Shown here: piece after piece, positions 17,517 to 27,171 of the stretch
How positions within the stretch are numbered: position 1 is the stretch's first letter
How the letters are laid out: every line of letters begins with the position of its first letter
NCBI RefSeq assembly: GCF_937912035.1
Contig: NZ_CALDPF010000051.1
Location: 1 to 57,004, forward strand
Source: an uncultured Bacteroides sp.
Lineage (GTDB): Bacteria > Bacteroidota > Bacteroidia > Bacteroidales > Bacteroidaceae
Length of the DNA: 57,004 nucleotides
Direction of reading: 5' to 3'
Program-made: the position numbers and the translations under genes
The notes under the pieces: model-generated
The model's input: only the letters and a program-made list of their open reading frames with translations
Database searches by the model: none
Told to the model about the DNA's origin: nothing

Positions 17517-17687
17517 ATGGACAACGACAAGATAAGAAACATATTGAACATTCTGTTCATGCTTGGAGCACTGGCATCTATTATCCTATATTTCACTTTA
17601 GGCGATGACAAAACCGTATTCTTTTATGTGTGCGGCGCTTCACTGTTCCTGAAGATGATAGAATTCGTGTTCCGCTTCTTACTATGA
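17517..17687 (+). CDS. Small two-segment membrane protein inside the oxidoreductase operon
   Basis: This 56-codon open frame starts at ATG 17517 (MDNDKIRNILNILFMLGALA) and stops with TGA at 17687. Two hydrophobic segments (about residues 9-26 and 33-55) flank the short charged turn LGDDKT, so it is a predicted hairpin membrane protein. It lies 18 bp after the alpha-subunit gene and 20 bp before the beta-subunit gene, and codon use looks like its neighbours. I do not recognise a family. By position it may help hold the oxidoreductase at the membrane, which is inference. Confidence 0.75.
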   Translation: MDNDKIRNILNILFMLGALASIILYFTLGDDKTVFFYVCGASLFLKMIEFVFRFLL

Positions 17688-17707
17688 CAATTACGGAGGA
17701 AAATAAT

Positions 17708-18475
17708 ATGACAAAAGAAGAAATAATGAAGCCGGAAAATCTGGTTTACCAGAAGCCGAAACTGCTTAACGATAATCCGATGCACTACTGCCCGGGATGT
17801 AGCCACGGTGTGGTACACAAGCTTATTGCCGAAGTAATAGAAGAAATGGGAATGAGCGAAAAGGCTATAGGAGTCAGCCCTGTGGGATGTGCAGTATTCA
17901 TGTATAACTACCTTGACATTGACTGTCAGGAAGCGGCCCACGGACGTGCGCCTGCACTAGCCACTGCAATAAAGAGACTATGGCCTGACAGACTGGTATT
18001 TACATATCAGGGAGACGGCGACCTGGCATGTATAGGTACAGCAGAAACAATACACGCACTCAACAGGGGTGAAAATATTACCATTATCTTCATAAACAAC
18101 GCAATATACGGTATGACAGGCGGACAGATGGCTCCTACTACACTGGTGGGAATGAAAACAGCTACTTGTCCTTACGGACGTGATCCTGAAATACACGGAT
18201 ATCCGCTTAAAATGACTGAAATTGCCGCCACACTGCAAGGAACCTGTTATGTTACAAGACAGTCAGTTCATACTGTCGCAGCCATCCGCAAGGCAAAGAA
18301 AGCCATAAGAAAAGCATTCGAAAACTCTATGCAGGGAAAAGGCTCGAACCTGGTGGAAATAGTATCTACATGTAACTCCGGTTGGAAAATGTCACCGGAA
18401 AAAGCCAACAAATGGATGGAAGAGAACATGTTCCCATTCTACCCGCTAGGCGACCTGAAGGACACTACTTTATAA
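17708..18475 (+). CDS. 2-oxoacid:ferredoxin oxidoreductase, beta (TPP) subunit
   Basis: This 255-residue protein binds thiamine pyrophosphate: HYCPGCSHGVVHKL near the N-terminus, then GDGDLACIGTAE with the NN of FINNAIYGMTGGQ about 30 residues on. I start it at ATG 17708, 7 bp after GGAGGA (17695-17700), an unusually clear Shine-Dalgarno match. An in-frame start at 17630 would overlap the small membrane protein. It pairs with the alpha, gamma and delta subunits encoded around it. Confidence 0.93.
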   Translation: MTKEEIMKPENLVYQKPKLLNDNPMHYCPGCSHGVVHKLIAEVIEEMGMSEKAIGVSPVGCAVFMYNYLDIDCQEAAHGRAPALATAIKRLWPDRLVFTYQGDGDLACIGTAETIHALNRGENITIIFINNAIYGMTGGQMAPTTLVGMKTATCPYGRDPEIHGYPLKMTEIAATLQGTCYVTRQSVHTVAAIRKAKKAIRKAFENSMQGKGSNLVEIVSTCNSGWKMSPEKANKWMEENMFPFYPLGDLKDTTL

Positions 18476-18505
18476 TATTCAATCACTCTATTATTCAAAA
18501 AGAAA

Positions 18506-19048
18506 ATGAAGCATGAAATAATTATAGCCGGATTTGGAGGACAGGGAGTTTTGTCCATGGGTAAAATTCTTGCTTACTCCGGATTGATGGAAAACAAGGA
18601 AGTGACCTGGATGCCGGCATACGGACCTGAACAGAGAGGTGGAACTGCAAACGTAACGGTTATTGTGAGCGACGAAAGAATATCATCTCCTATATTAAGC
18701 AAATATGACTGCGCCATAATATTGAACCAGCCATCACTTGCAAAATTTGAGAGTAAGGTAAAACCTGGTGGAATACTTATCTACGACGGATATGGAATTA
18801 TCAATCCTCCTACCAGAAAAGATATAAAAGTTTACCGTATTGATGCCATGGATGAAGCAAACGAACGCAACATGGCGAAGACTTTCAACATGATAGTACT
18901 TGGCGGATTGCTGAAACTGATGCCGGTAGTATCAACAGAAAGTGTAGTAAAAGCATTGCGAAAGACTTTGCCTGAACGTCACCACCACCTCATACCGATG
19001 AACGAAGAAGCTATACGCATTGGTATGGAAATAATAAAAGAAGCATAA
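18506..19048 (+). CDS. 2-oxoacid:ferredoxin oxidoreductase, gamma subunit
   Basis: This 180-residue protein is the gamma domain of 2-oxoacid:acceptor oxidoreductases: GFGGQGVLSMGKIL at residues 8-21 and MPAYGPEQRGGTANV near 38-52. The gamma part holds CoA contacts and closes the active site. It is the last gene of the operon (TPR, delta, alpha, small membrane protein, beta, gamma) and is followed by a strong terminator. Confidence 0.93.
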   Translation: MKHEIIIAGFGGQGVLSMGKILAYSGLMENKEVTWMPAYGPEQRGGTANVTVIVSDERISSPILSKYDCAIILNQPSLAKFESKVKPGGILIYDGYGIINPPTRKDIKVYRIDAMDEANERNMAKTFNMIVLGGLLKLMPVVSTESVVKALRKTLPERHHHLIPMNEEAIRIGMEIIKEA

Positions 19049-19074
19049 AAAATCATTATTATATCCTATATGTT

Positions 19075-19116
19075 AAAAAGGAGGAATAATCTCTTAACGA
19101 TTATCCTCCTTTTTTC
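19075..19116 (+). terminator. Terminator after the oxidoreductase operon
   Basis: AGGAGG (19079-19084) pairs with CCTCCT (19105-19110), with a bulged A, and ATAATC pairs with GATTAT inside. A run of six T follows. Confidence 0.9.
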
Positions 19117-19186
19117 GTTTTTATATTGTATCTTTGAATAAGATAGACTGAACCTCGGATTTACAAACCGAAAACTATATTTTCGT

Positions 19187-19217
19187 TTTGTACTTCTCTC
19201 GTTTTGCACTATCTTTG
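19187..19217 (+). promoter_or_regulatory. Promoter of the putative porin gene
   Basis: TTTG (19187-19190), 19-bp spacer, TATCTTTG (19210-19217): a textbook Bacteroidetes promoter. The -7 box ends only 7 bp before the ATG at 19225, so the leader is very short or the mRNA nearly leaderless. Confidence 0.75.
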
Positions 19218-19224
19218 CCACGAT

Positions 19225-21315
19225 ATGAGAAAGATACTTATTACAGCTATATTTATACTTGCGTGCATAAGCATGTTTGCACAGGCACAGAACATGATGC
19301 AAAACCAATACGGTTCTTCTGCGTCAGGGGTTAGCAGTAATCGTTTCGACAGAAACGGTAATCCCATAGACACAACTGCTGTTAACGACGCAAGCACTAT
19401 ACCTGTGGGACTCAGCTCATGGGTTATCGAAGAACGCTTTGGAAATAAAACCACAATACCTGTGGACACTCTTCAATTCGGATTCCAAAACACAAACGAC
19501 AATGGCGGACCTACAGGACACTATACATATCTTGGAAATCTTGGTTCACCACGTATTTCACACGTATTTTTTGAAAGAGCAGAGACTACACAGGAATTCT
19601 TCACAGACCCGTATGACTTTGCATACCTTACTCCTGAAAAAATAATATATACAAATACAAAATCACCATTTACAAATCTAACATACTACAAACATGGTTC
19701 AGGTAGAAGAGCTGAGGAAAGATTCAAGGCTTATTTCGCAGTAAATGCCAACAAAAGACTCGGATTCGGTTTCAACATTGACTATATTTACGGTAGAGGT
19801 AAATACCTAAACCAGTCTACCGCACTTTTCAATGGGAACCTGTTCGCTTATTATCATGGTGACAAATACGAGATGCACTTCAGCTTCTTGAATGATAATA
19901 TGAAGATCACTGAAAACGGAGGTATCGCTGATGACAGATATGTGACACAACCTATAGAAATGGCTGAGGGAGGAAGAGTTTTCAAGTCATACGAAATACC
20001 GACAAACTTGCAGGATATATGGAATAAAAACACTGGCTATCATGCATTTCTGACACACAGATACAATTTAGGTTTTTATAAAGATGAAACAAACGAAAAT
20101 GATACAATAGCGAAAGAGATTTTTGTTCCGGTGACCAGCTTCATACATACCGTAAAGGTAGATATGAACACACGCCGTTATATTTCTTATAATGATACAC
20201 AAAACAGAGAGTATTTCCAAAATCATTATCTAGGGAATGACTCTACAGACATTACCAAATACATGTCTGTAAAGAACACTGTAGGAATATCCTTGAGAGA
20301 GGGATTCAACAAATGGGCGAAAGCAGGGCTGACAGCTTTCGTCAGTTTCGAACATAGAAGATTCTCGATGACTGACAGTATAGAAGGGAAAGCCGGACAG
20401 TTCATGAGAGATTACAAGGAGAATGTCCTATCAGTAGGAGGACAGCTTATAAAATCACAGGGTAAGACATTGCATTATGATGTGCTTGGCGAGATAGCTG
20501 TACTTGGAGAAGACATAGGACAATTTAATATTGAAGGAAAAGGTGACTTGAACTTCAAGCTGTTCAATGATACCGTAAGACTTGACGCTAAAGCATACAT
20601 AAAGAATCAGAACCCTGCATTCTACTATCGTCATTTCCACTCAAAACATTATTGGTGGGACAATGACTTGTCAATGATTACACGAACTAAGATTGAAGGC
20701 AAACTGAGTATTGACAAATGGAAAACCCAATTACATGCAGGTGTGGAGAATATAACAAACTACACTTATCTAGACAATACTTCGGTGGCATACACAGGTG
20801 GTGAAGGAGAGGCTACGACCTACAAAAACGACATAGCTGTGAAACAACATTCGGGTAACATACAGGTGTTCAGTGCAAAACTGAGACAGGACTTTAAATT
20901 TGGAATATTGCATCTGGACAATGAAGTAATTTATCAGAAGAGCAGCAACAGCAACATATTACCACTACCTGAACTGGTTCTTTACCATAACCTATATATC
21001 AGAGCCGGACTTGCCAAGAAAGTTCTGACTGTAGAGTTGGGTGCGGATGTCAGGTATTTCACACAATACTATGCTCCTGATTATGCACCAGCAATTGGTC
21101 AATTCTATCTACAGAACAAAGACACAAGATATAAGTTGGGAGGATATCCGCTAGTAAACGGATACATAAATCTACATCTTAAACGTACACGTTTTTTTGT
21201 AATGATGTATAATCTTGTTCAGGGCACAGGAGAAAGAAGTTATTTCCTTGCTCCACATTATCCCCTAAACCCAAGAGGCCTGAAACTAGGTATTTCATGG
21301 AATTTCTTCGATTAA
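19225..21315 (+). CDS. Putative outer-membrane porin
   Basis: This 696-residue protein has a signal peptide (MRKILITAIFILACISMFAQ). ATG 19225 is chosen over an in-frame start at 19204 that would add residues before the signal and lie inside the promoter. The opening NQYGSSASGVSSNRFDRNGNP and the many alternating aromatic strands (for example NKRLGFGFNIDYIYGRG) fit the Bacteroidetes putative-porin family. The last strand, GLKLGISWNFFD, ends in an aromatic as outer-membrane barrels do. The solute is unknown. The three genes downstream run on without a terminator. Confidence 0.85.
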   Translation: MRKILITAIFILACISMFAQAQNMMQNQYGSSASGVSSNRFDRNGNPIDTTAVNDASTIPVGLSSWVIEERFGNKTTIPVDTLQFGFQNTNDNGGPTGHYTYLGNLGSPRISHVFFERAETTQEFFTDPYDFAYLTPEKIIYTNTKSPFTNLTYYKHGSGRRAEERFKAYFAVNANKRLGFGFNIDYIYGRGKYLNQSTALFNGNLFAYYHGDKYEMHFSFLNDNMKITENGGIADDRYVTQPIEMAEGGRVFKSYEIPTNLQDIWNKNTGYHAFLTHRYNLGFYKDETNENDTIAKEIFVPVTSFIHTVKVDMNTRRYISYNDTQNREYFQNHYLGNDSTDITKYMSVKNTVGISLREGFNKWAKAGLTAFVSFEHRRFSMTDSIEGKAGQFMRDYKENVLSVGGQLIKSQGKTLHYDVLGEIAVLGEDIGQFNIEGKGDLNFKLFNDTVRLDAKAYIKNQNPAFYYRHFHSKHYWWDNDLSMITRTKIEGKLSIDKWKTQLHAGVENITNYTYLDNTSVAYTGGEGEATTYKNDIAVKQHSGNIQVFSAKLRQDFKFGILHLDNEVIYQKSSNSNILPLPELVLYHNLYIRAGLAKKVLTVELGADVRYFTQYYAPDYAPAIGQFYLQNKDTRYKLGGYPLVNGYINLHLKRTRFFVMMYNLVQGTGERSYFLAPHYPLNPRGLKLGISWNFFD

Positions 21316-21340
21316 TTTCAAATAAAGACAGTTTGATTAT

Positions 21341-22156
21341 ATGGTAAGAAAACTTCTGAAATATATAATATCCATAATAGTCGTATCGACTGTTATAATA
21401 CTATTGTTCTCCAGAAAAAAGCCGGAAGAGAAATTCTACTCTAGAGACTATCCCGGAATAATGGAATCAGGAGTTATAAAGGCTGTAACTGAATATAATG
21501 CCCTAAGTTTTTATATATTTAAAGGAGAGACCTATGGGTTTGATTATGAAATCTTAAATGCTTTTGCAAAAGAAAAAGGACTAAAACTTGAAATGACGCC
21601 TGAAATGAGTTATGAGAAAAGAATCAAAGGTGTCATTGAAGGAAGGTACGATATGATTGCATTGGGAACAGCTACAACCTCAGAACTTAAAGACAGTATT
21701 TTATTTACAAATCCTTTCGCTATAGGAAAACAAATTCTTATTCAGAGAAAGGATGAAAACAATCATATTGACAGTCCTCTTAAACTTGCAGGAAAGACTA
21801 TAAATATAATAAAGGATTCACCCGCACTGATGAGAATAAATAATCTAATGGACGAAATAGGTGATTCCATATATATAAAAGAAATAACCGATTATGGTCC
21901 TGAACAACTCTTGGCTATGGTATCAGCAGGAGACATTGATTATGCGGTGTGCGATGAGAGGACAGCAAAAATGTATGCCAAAAGATTTAAGAATCTTGAT
22001 CTGAACACAAACATAAGCTTTAACCAATTTTACTCATGGGGAATTAACAGAAATGCACCAATACTGCTGGACAGTATAAACTGTTGGCTGGAAAGATATA
22101 TCAAAACTAAAGAATATAAAGATTTATATAAAGAATACTTTAACCGAAATTATTAG
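21341..22156 (+). CDS. Solute-binding protein, family 3, membrane-anchored
   Basis: This 271-residue protein has an N-terminal membrane segment (about residues 5-22, preceded by Lys/Arg) with no lipobox, so it is a periplasmic protein held by an uncleaved anchor or signal. The rest matches the type 3 extracellular solute-binding fold, with GVIKAVTEYNALSFYIFKGETYGFDYEI, MTPEMSYEKRIKGVIEGRYDMIA and a late ISFNQFYSWGINRNAPIL. The same fold forms the N-terminal domain of the lytic transglycosylase MltF, but no catalytic domain follows here. No ABC permease genes are adjacent, so a sensory role is possible. It starts 25 bp after the porin gene. Confidence 0.82.
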   Translation: MVRKLLKYIISIIVVSTVIILLFSRKKPEEKFYSRDYPGIMESGVIKAVTEYNALSFYIFKGETYGFDYEILNAFAKEKGLKLEMTPEMSYEKRIKGVIEGRYDMIALGTATTSELKDSILFTNPFAIGKQILIQRKDENNHIDSPLKLAGKTINIIKDSPALMRINNLMDEIGDSIYIKEITDYGPEQLLAMVSAGDIDYAVCDERTAKMYAKRFKNLDLNTNISFNQFYSWGINRNAPILLDSINCWLERYIKTKEYKDLYKEYFNRNY

Positions 22157-22163
22157 CTCCGTT

Positions 22164-23153
22164 ATGATGAAATTTGACAAGGTAAATTGGGGTTTCATAG
22201 GATGCGGTGAAGTAACAGAAAAAAAGAGTGGCCCCGCATTCAATATGGTAGAAGGATCCAAAGTAGTTGCAGTGATGAGCCGCGACGAAGAAAAGGTAAA
22301 ATCGTATGCAGAAAGACATAACATACCCAAATGGTATACTGATGCACAGGAACTTATTGGAGATGAAGAAGTAAATGCCATCTATATAGCCACACCTCCT
22401 TCATCACATGCCACATTTGCAATAATGGCGATGAAAGCCGGTAAACCTGTTTATATAGAAAAACCAATGGCTGCATCGTACGAAGACTGTGCCAGAATAA
22501 ACAGAATATCGAAAGAAACAGGCATTCCATGTTTCGTTGCATACTACAGACGATACCTTCCTTACTTCCAGAAAGTCAAAGAGCTGGTAAAATCAGGAGA
22601 AATAGGTAATGTAATAAACGTTCAGATAAGGTTTGCACAGCCTCCAAGAGCATTGGACTATAACACCAAGAATCTTCCATGGCGTGTACAACCTGTAATA
22701 TCGGGAGGTGGATATTTCTATGACCTGGCTCCTCATCAACTTGATTTACTCCAAGACATGTTCGGTTGTATACTTGAAGCCGAAGGTTATAAAAGCAACA
22801 GAGGAGGGCTTTACGAAGCCGAAGATACTATAAGTGCATGCTTCAAATTTGACTCAGGATTGCCTGGTTCAGGATCATGGTGTTTCGTAGCTCATGAATC
22901 AGCAAAAGAGGACAGAATAGAAATTATAGGTGACAAAGGTATGATATGTTTCTCAATATTCACATACGACCCTATAGCGCTTCATACGGAAAGAGGACGT
23001 GAGGAAATTGTTCTCCAGAACCCGCCACACGTACAGTTACCTTTGATAAAAGCAGTAGTGGAACATCTGCAAGGAAAATCTATCTGTACATGTGATGGAG
23101 TAAGTGCAACACCTACAAACTGGGTTATGGACAGGATTTTAAATAAACTATAA
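22164..23153 (+). CDS. Gfo/Idh/MocA family oxidoreductase
   Basis: This 329-residue protein has an N-terminal Rossmann fold (WGFIGCGEVTEKKSG), then YIATPPSSHA and the signature KPVYIEKPMA, whose EKP carries the catalytic-site Lys of the family. The C-terminal half is the mixed alpha/beta substrate domain, with the DLAPHQLDLL stretch supplying a likely catalytic His. These enzymes oxidise or reduce sugars and cyclitols with NAD(P). The exact substrate is unknown. MM at the start leaves 22164 or 22167 equally possible. It is 7 bp after the solute-binding gene. Confidence 0.9.
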   Translation: MMKFDKVNWGFIGCGEVTEKKSGPAFNMVEGSKVVAVMSRDEEKVKSYAERHNIPKWYTDAQELIGDEEVNAIYIATPPSSHATFAIMAMKAGKPVYIEKPMAASYEDCARINRISKETGIPCFVAYYRRYLPYFQKVKELVKSGEIGNVINVQIRFAQPPRALDYNTKNLPWRVQPVISGGGYFYDLAPHQLDLLQDMFGCILEAEGYKSNRGGLYEAEDTISACFKFDSGLPGSGSWCFVAHESAKEDRIEIIGDKGMICFSIFTYDPIALHTERGREEIVLQNPPHVQLPLIKAVVEHLQGKSICTCDGVSATPTNWVMDRILNKL

Positions 23154-23155
23154 AA

Positions 23156-24292
23156 GTGCGAATTAGAGCTCGTGTAACAATATTAACATTATTATACCTC
23201 ATTCCAAGCTTTCTTTTCGCTCAGGAAATGAGGAAGGATTTAGTGCGAATACACGATTCTATTCCTACAGAAACAATATTGAAGAAACAATCATCAGCTC
23301 AGACTAAGAATTTTATAAACAAAGCCGTAGACTGGTTTAATAAAACCGACACATCTTACATCCTACCCAATAAGTATAACCTTACTTTTATGCTGGAACA
23401 AAGTACATGGTTTGAACATTATCACTTAGGAAGTACAAATAATGATGGTAACAAGATACTAGGATTTGCTCCCAAAGTAAATACAAAACTGGGATTTTAT
23501 TTCGGTTGGAGATGGATTTTTCTGGGATATTCATTCGATTTAGGTAGCTTATTCAACAATAAAAAAGACCAAAAAAGGACAGAGACAGTTTTCAATCTCT
23601 ATAGTGCAAAATTTGGTCTGGACCTATATTACAGAAAAACAGGCAGTAATTTCAAAATCACAAAATGTAAGAATTTCAACTTGTCACAAGACTACATTGG
23701 AGTTGATTTCGATGGTTTCAACAGTAGTATAAAAGGATTGAACGCATATTACATATTCAAAAGCGACAAATACTCTTATCCTGCAGCATACAGCCAGTCC
23801 ACTAACCAAAAGAAAAGTTGCGGTTCACCAATGGTGGGATTTGCTTATTCACAACATAAGATATCGTTTGACAATACAAAATTGCCACAGGAAATACAAA
23901 ATCAGATAACTCCTTCACTCAATTTTAAAAGTTTGAGCTACACCGATTTTAATCTAAGTGTAGGATATGGATATAACTGGGTTTTCGCAAAAAACTGTCT
24001 TCTAAACATATCTCTCCTTCCGGCTATAGGATATAAAAAAGCTAAAATAAACGGCATACCTACTAACTTATACTCCGACTGGACACAATGGGTAAAAGAT
24101 ATAAACTTTGACCTTATCACCAGGGCCGGTATAACATGGAACAACAGTAAATACTACGTTGGAGCCACATTTCTTCTGCATACTTACGACTATAGAAAAG
24201 ACAATATTTCCATGACAAACTCTTTCGGAAGCCTAAAAATATATGCAGGATTCAATTTTTGGAAAAGAAAACAGTATCGCCGTTCTGAATAA
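23156..24292 (+). CDS. DUF4421 family outer-membrane-like protein
   Basis: This 378-residue protein starts with GTG at 23156, 2 bp after the stop of the preceding gene. GTG is the best start because the next in-frame Met (MRKDLVRIH) would remove the signal peptide (TILTLLYLIPSFLFAQ). The body is rich in alternating strands with Tyr and Gly (KLGFYFGWRWIFLGYSFDLG, SVGYGYNWVFAKN), and the late FGSLKIYAGFNFWK fits an outer-membrane barrel. DUF4421 members are Bacteroidetes-specific and of unknown function. There is no clear terminator between it and the valS promoter. Confidence 0.8.
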   Translation: MRIRARVTILTLLYLIPSFLFAQEMRKDLVRIHDSIPTETILKKQSSAQTKNFINKAVDWFNKTDTSYILPNKYNLTFMLEQSTWFEHYHLGSTNNDGNKILGFAPKVNTKLGFYFGWRWIFLGYSFDLGSLFNNKKDQKRTETVFNLYSAKFGLDLYYRKTGSNFKITKCKNFNLSQDYIGVDFDGFNSSIKGLNAYYIFKSDKYSYPAAYSQSTNQKKSCGSPMVGFAYSQHKISFDNTKLPQEIQNQITPSLNFKSLSYTDFNLSVGYGYNWVFAKNCLLNISLLPAIGYKKAKINGIPTNLYSDWTQWVKDINFDLITRAGITWNNSKYYVGATFLLHTYDYRKDNISMTNSFGSLKIYAGFNFWKRKQYRRSE

Positions 24293-24365
24293 ATCGTTCA
24301 AGAAACAAAAACAATATTCAAATCATGCTCATCTCAATTCAACTTAAAGACTATAGGTCATTATA

Positions 24366-24396
24366 TTGAATTTTCGAACAACTTTTATTAATTTTG
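24366..24396 (+). promoter_or_regulatory. Promoter of valS
   Basis: TTG (24366-24368), 20-bp spacer, TAATTTTG (24389-24396). The -7 box is perfect and the -33 box partial. It is 48 bp upstream of the ATG. Confidence 0.65.
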
Positions 24397-24444
24397 CAAC
24401 CGATTATACATTTCGTAAAAACAAATAATAATTATATATAAATC

Positions 24445-27072
24445 ATGGAATTAGCAAGTAAGTACAATCCCGCAGATGTGGAAGGAAAATGGTACCAGTA
24501 TTGGCTGGACAACAAACTTTTCAGTTCTAAACCGGACGGACGAGAACCATATACCGTCGTAATCCCACCACCAAATGTGACCGGAGTACTCCACATGGGA
24601 CACATGCTTAACAATACTATACAGGACATCCTCGTACGTCGTGCCCGTATGATGGGTAAGAACGCATGCTGGGTTCCTGGTACAGACCACGCATCTATCG
24701 CTACAGAAGCGAAGGTTGTGAACAAACTGGCTCAGCAGGGTATAAAGAAAACTGACCTCACAAGAGAGGAATTCCTGAAACATGCCTGGGAATGGACCCA
24801 CGAACACGGAGGCATCATCCTGAAGCAGTTGCGTAAACTTGGAGCCTCATGCGACTGGGACCGTACTGCTTTCACTATGGACGAAGAAAGAAGCAAGAGT
24901 GTGATAAAGGTGTTTGTTGATCTTTACAACAAGGGACTTATCTACCGCGGTGTACGTATGGTTAACTGGGACCCTAAAGCCCTGACAGCTCTTTCGGACG
25001 AAGAAGTCATATATAAGGAAGAACACAGCAAGCTATACTACCTAAGATATAAGGTTGAAGGTGATGCTGAGGGACGTTACGCTATAGTCGCCACTACACG
25101 TCCTGAAACAATCATGGGTGATACAGCAATGTGTATCAATCCTAATGACCCTAAAAACGAATGGCTGAAGGGTAAAAAGGTGATTGTTCCGCTAGTGAAC
25201 AGAGTAATACCTGTTATCGAAGACGACTATGTAGATATAGAGTTTGGTACTGGATGCTTGAAGGTTACTCCCGCACACGATGTGAACGACTATATGCTGG
25301 GCGAAAAATATAACCTCCAGTCAATAGATATTTTCAATGACAACGGTACTATCAGCGAGGCTGCAGGAATGTATGTAGGCATGGACCGTTTCGACGTTCG
25401 CGAACAGATTGAAAAAGATCTTGCTGCAGCAGGTCTGCTTGAAAAAGTTGAAGCATACAACAACAAGGTCGGTTTCTCTGAACGTACAAACGTTGCCATC
25501 GAACCTAAACTGTCAATGCAGTGGTTCCTCAAGATGAAACACTTTGCAGACATGGCATTGCCACCTGTAATGAATGATGAACTGAAATTCTATCCTGCCA
25601 AATACAAGAACACTTACAAGTATTGGATGGAAAACATCAAGGACTGGTGTATAAGCCGTCAGTTGTGGTGGGGACACAGAATTCCTGCTTACTTTTTGCC
25701 TCAGGGTGGATTTGTTGTAGCAGAAACAGCTGAAGAAGCTTTGAAACTTGCCATTGAGAAAACAGGCAACAAGGATATGAAGATTGAAGACCTACGTCAG
25801 GATGAAGACTGTCTGGACACATGGTTCTCTTCATGGTTGTGGCCTATCTCTCTGTTCGACGGAATCAACAATCCGGGCAACGAGGAAATAAAATACTACT
25901 ACCCTACTGCCGACCTTGTAACAGGACCGGACATCATATTCTTCTGGGTGGCACGTATGATTATGGCAGGATATGAATATATGGGCGACATGCCTTTCAA
26001 GAATGTTTACTTCACCGGTATCGTACGCGATAAAATCGGCCGTAAGATGTCCAAGTCACTGGGTAACTCACCAGACCCACTTGAACTGATAGACAAATAT
26101 GGTGCCGACGGTGTACGTATGGGTATGATGCTTGCTGCACCTGCAGGAAACGATATCCTGTTTGACGACGCTCTCTGCGAACAGGGACGTAACTTCAACA
26201 ACAAGATATGGAACGCATTCCGTCTGGTTAAGGGATGGAACGTAGAAGGCAACGAACAGCCTGAATACGCACGCCTGGCAACTGAATGGTTCGAAGCTAT
26301 GCTTGCCAAAACTACAGCTGAAGTAAACGACCTATTTAGCAAATACCGTCTGAGCGAGGCTCTTATGGTGGTTTACAAGCTGTTCTGGGACGAATTTTCA
26401 AGCTGGTATCTTGAAATGGTGAAACCTGCATACGGACAACCTATTGACAGTGTGACTTACGAAAAGACTTTGAGCTTCTTCGATACATTGCTCAAGCTTC
26501 TGCATCCGTTCATGCCATTCATTACTGAAGAGTTGTGGCAGCACATCTATGACCGCAAGGATGGTGAAAGCATCATGACTCAGACTCTTAATATGACAGA
26601 GACTTACGATGAAACTATCATAAACAAATTTGAAGCTGTAAAAGAAGTTATCGGTGGCATCCGTACTATCAGACTTCAGAAGAACATTGCTCAGAAAGAG
26701 GCTTTGAATCTTGAAGTGGTTGGAGAAAGCCCTGTAGCAGACTTCAATGCTGTGATAGAGAAATTGTGTAACCTGTCTGAAATAGCACAGGTAGATGCAA
26801 AGGCAGAAGGTGCAGCTTCGTTCATGGTTGGTACAACTGAATATGCAGTTCCTCTGGGCAACCTTATCAACGTGGAAGAAGAGCTGAAGAAACTTGAAGC
26901 AGACCTGAAATATCAGGAAGGATTCCTCATGAGCGTAATGAAGAAGCTAAGCAACGAGAAGTTTGTAAGCAAGGCTCCGGCTAACGTTATTGAAATGGAA
27001 CGCAAGAAACAGGCTGATGCAGAAACCAAGATTGCAGCACTGAAAGAAAGCATCGCTGCCTTGAAAAAATAA
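24445..27072 (+). CDS. valS: Valine--tRNA ligase
   Basis: This 875-residue class I aminoacyl-tRNA synthetase has the HIGH motif as PPNVTGVLHMGHML and the KMSKS motif as GRKMSKSLGNSPDP, with the editing domain between (ATTRPETIMGDTA). The C-terminal coiled coil (EELKKLEADLKYQEGFL onward) is specific to ValRS. The length is normal. It is transcribed from its own promoter and ends at a strong hairpin. Confidence 0.98.
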   Translation: MELASKYNPADVEGKWYQYWLDNKLFSSKPDGREPYTVVIPPPNVTGVLHMGHMLNNTIQDILVRRARMMGKNACWVPGTDHASIATEAKVVNKLAQQGIKKTDLTREEFLKHAWEWTHEHGGIILKQLRKLGASCDWDRTAFTMDEERSKSVIKVFVDLYNKGLIYRGVRMVNWDPKALTALSDEEVIYKEEHSKLYYLRYKVEGDAEGRYAIVATTRPETIMGDTAMCINPNDPKNEWLKGKKVIVPLVNRVIPVIEDDYVDIEFGTGCLKVTPAHDVNDYMLGEKYNLQSIDIFNDNGTISEAAGMYVGMDRFDVREQIEKDLAAAGLLEKVEAYNNKVGFSERTNVAIEPKLSMQWFLKMKHFADMALPPVMNDELKFYPAKYKNTYKYWMENIKDWCISRQLWWGHRIPAYFLPQGGFVVAETAEEALKLAIEKTGNKDMKIEDLRQDEDCLDTWFSSWLWPISLFDGINNPGNEEIKYYYPTADLVTGPDIIFFWVARMIMAGYEYMGDMPFKNVYFTGIVRDKIGRKMSKSLGNSPDPLELIDKYGADGVRMGMMLAAPAGNDILFDDALCEQGRNFNNKIWNAFRLVKGWNVEGNEQPEYARLATEWFEAMLAKTTAEVNDLFSKYRLSEALMVVYKLFWDEFSSWYLEMVKPAYGQPIDSVTYEKTLSFFDTLLKLLHPFMPFITEELWQHIYDRKDGESIMTQTLNMTETYDETIINKFEAVKEVIGGIRTIRLQKNIAQKEALNLEVVGESPVADFNAVIEKLCNLSEIAQVDAKAEGAASFMVGTTEYAVPLGNLINVEEELKKLEADLKYQEGFLMSVMKKLSNEKFVSKAPANVIEMERKKQADAETKIAALKESIAALKK

Positions 27073-27090
27073 TCAACCGAATATATTTCT

Positions 27091-27137
27091 ATAAACAAAA
27101 AATGAACAGTCCGAAAGGCTGTTCATTTTTTGTTTAT
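27091..27137 (+). terminator. Terminator of valS, 19-bp stem
   Basis: Perfect arms 27091-27109 and 27119-27137, then CC/GG closing a GAAA loop. The A-rich left arm and T-rich right arm make it bidirectional, so it can also stop the minus-strand MBL gene. Confidence 0.93.
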
Positions 27138-27171
27138 AGAGGTGTATCCCGTTTTTCCAAGAAAACAGATT

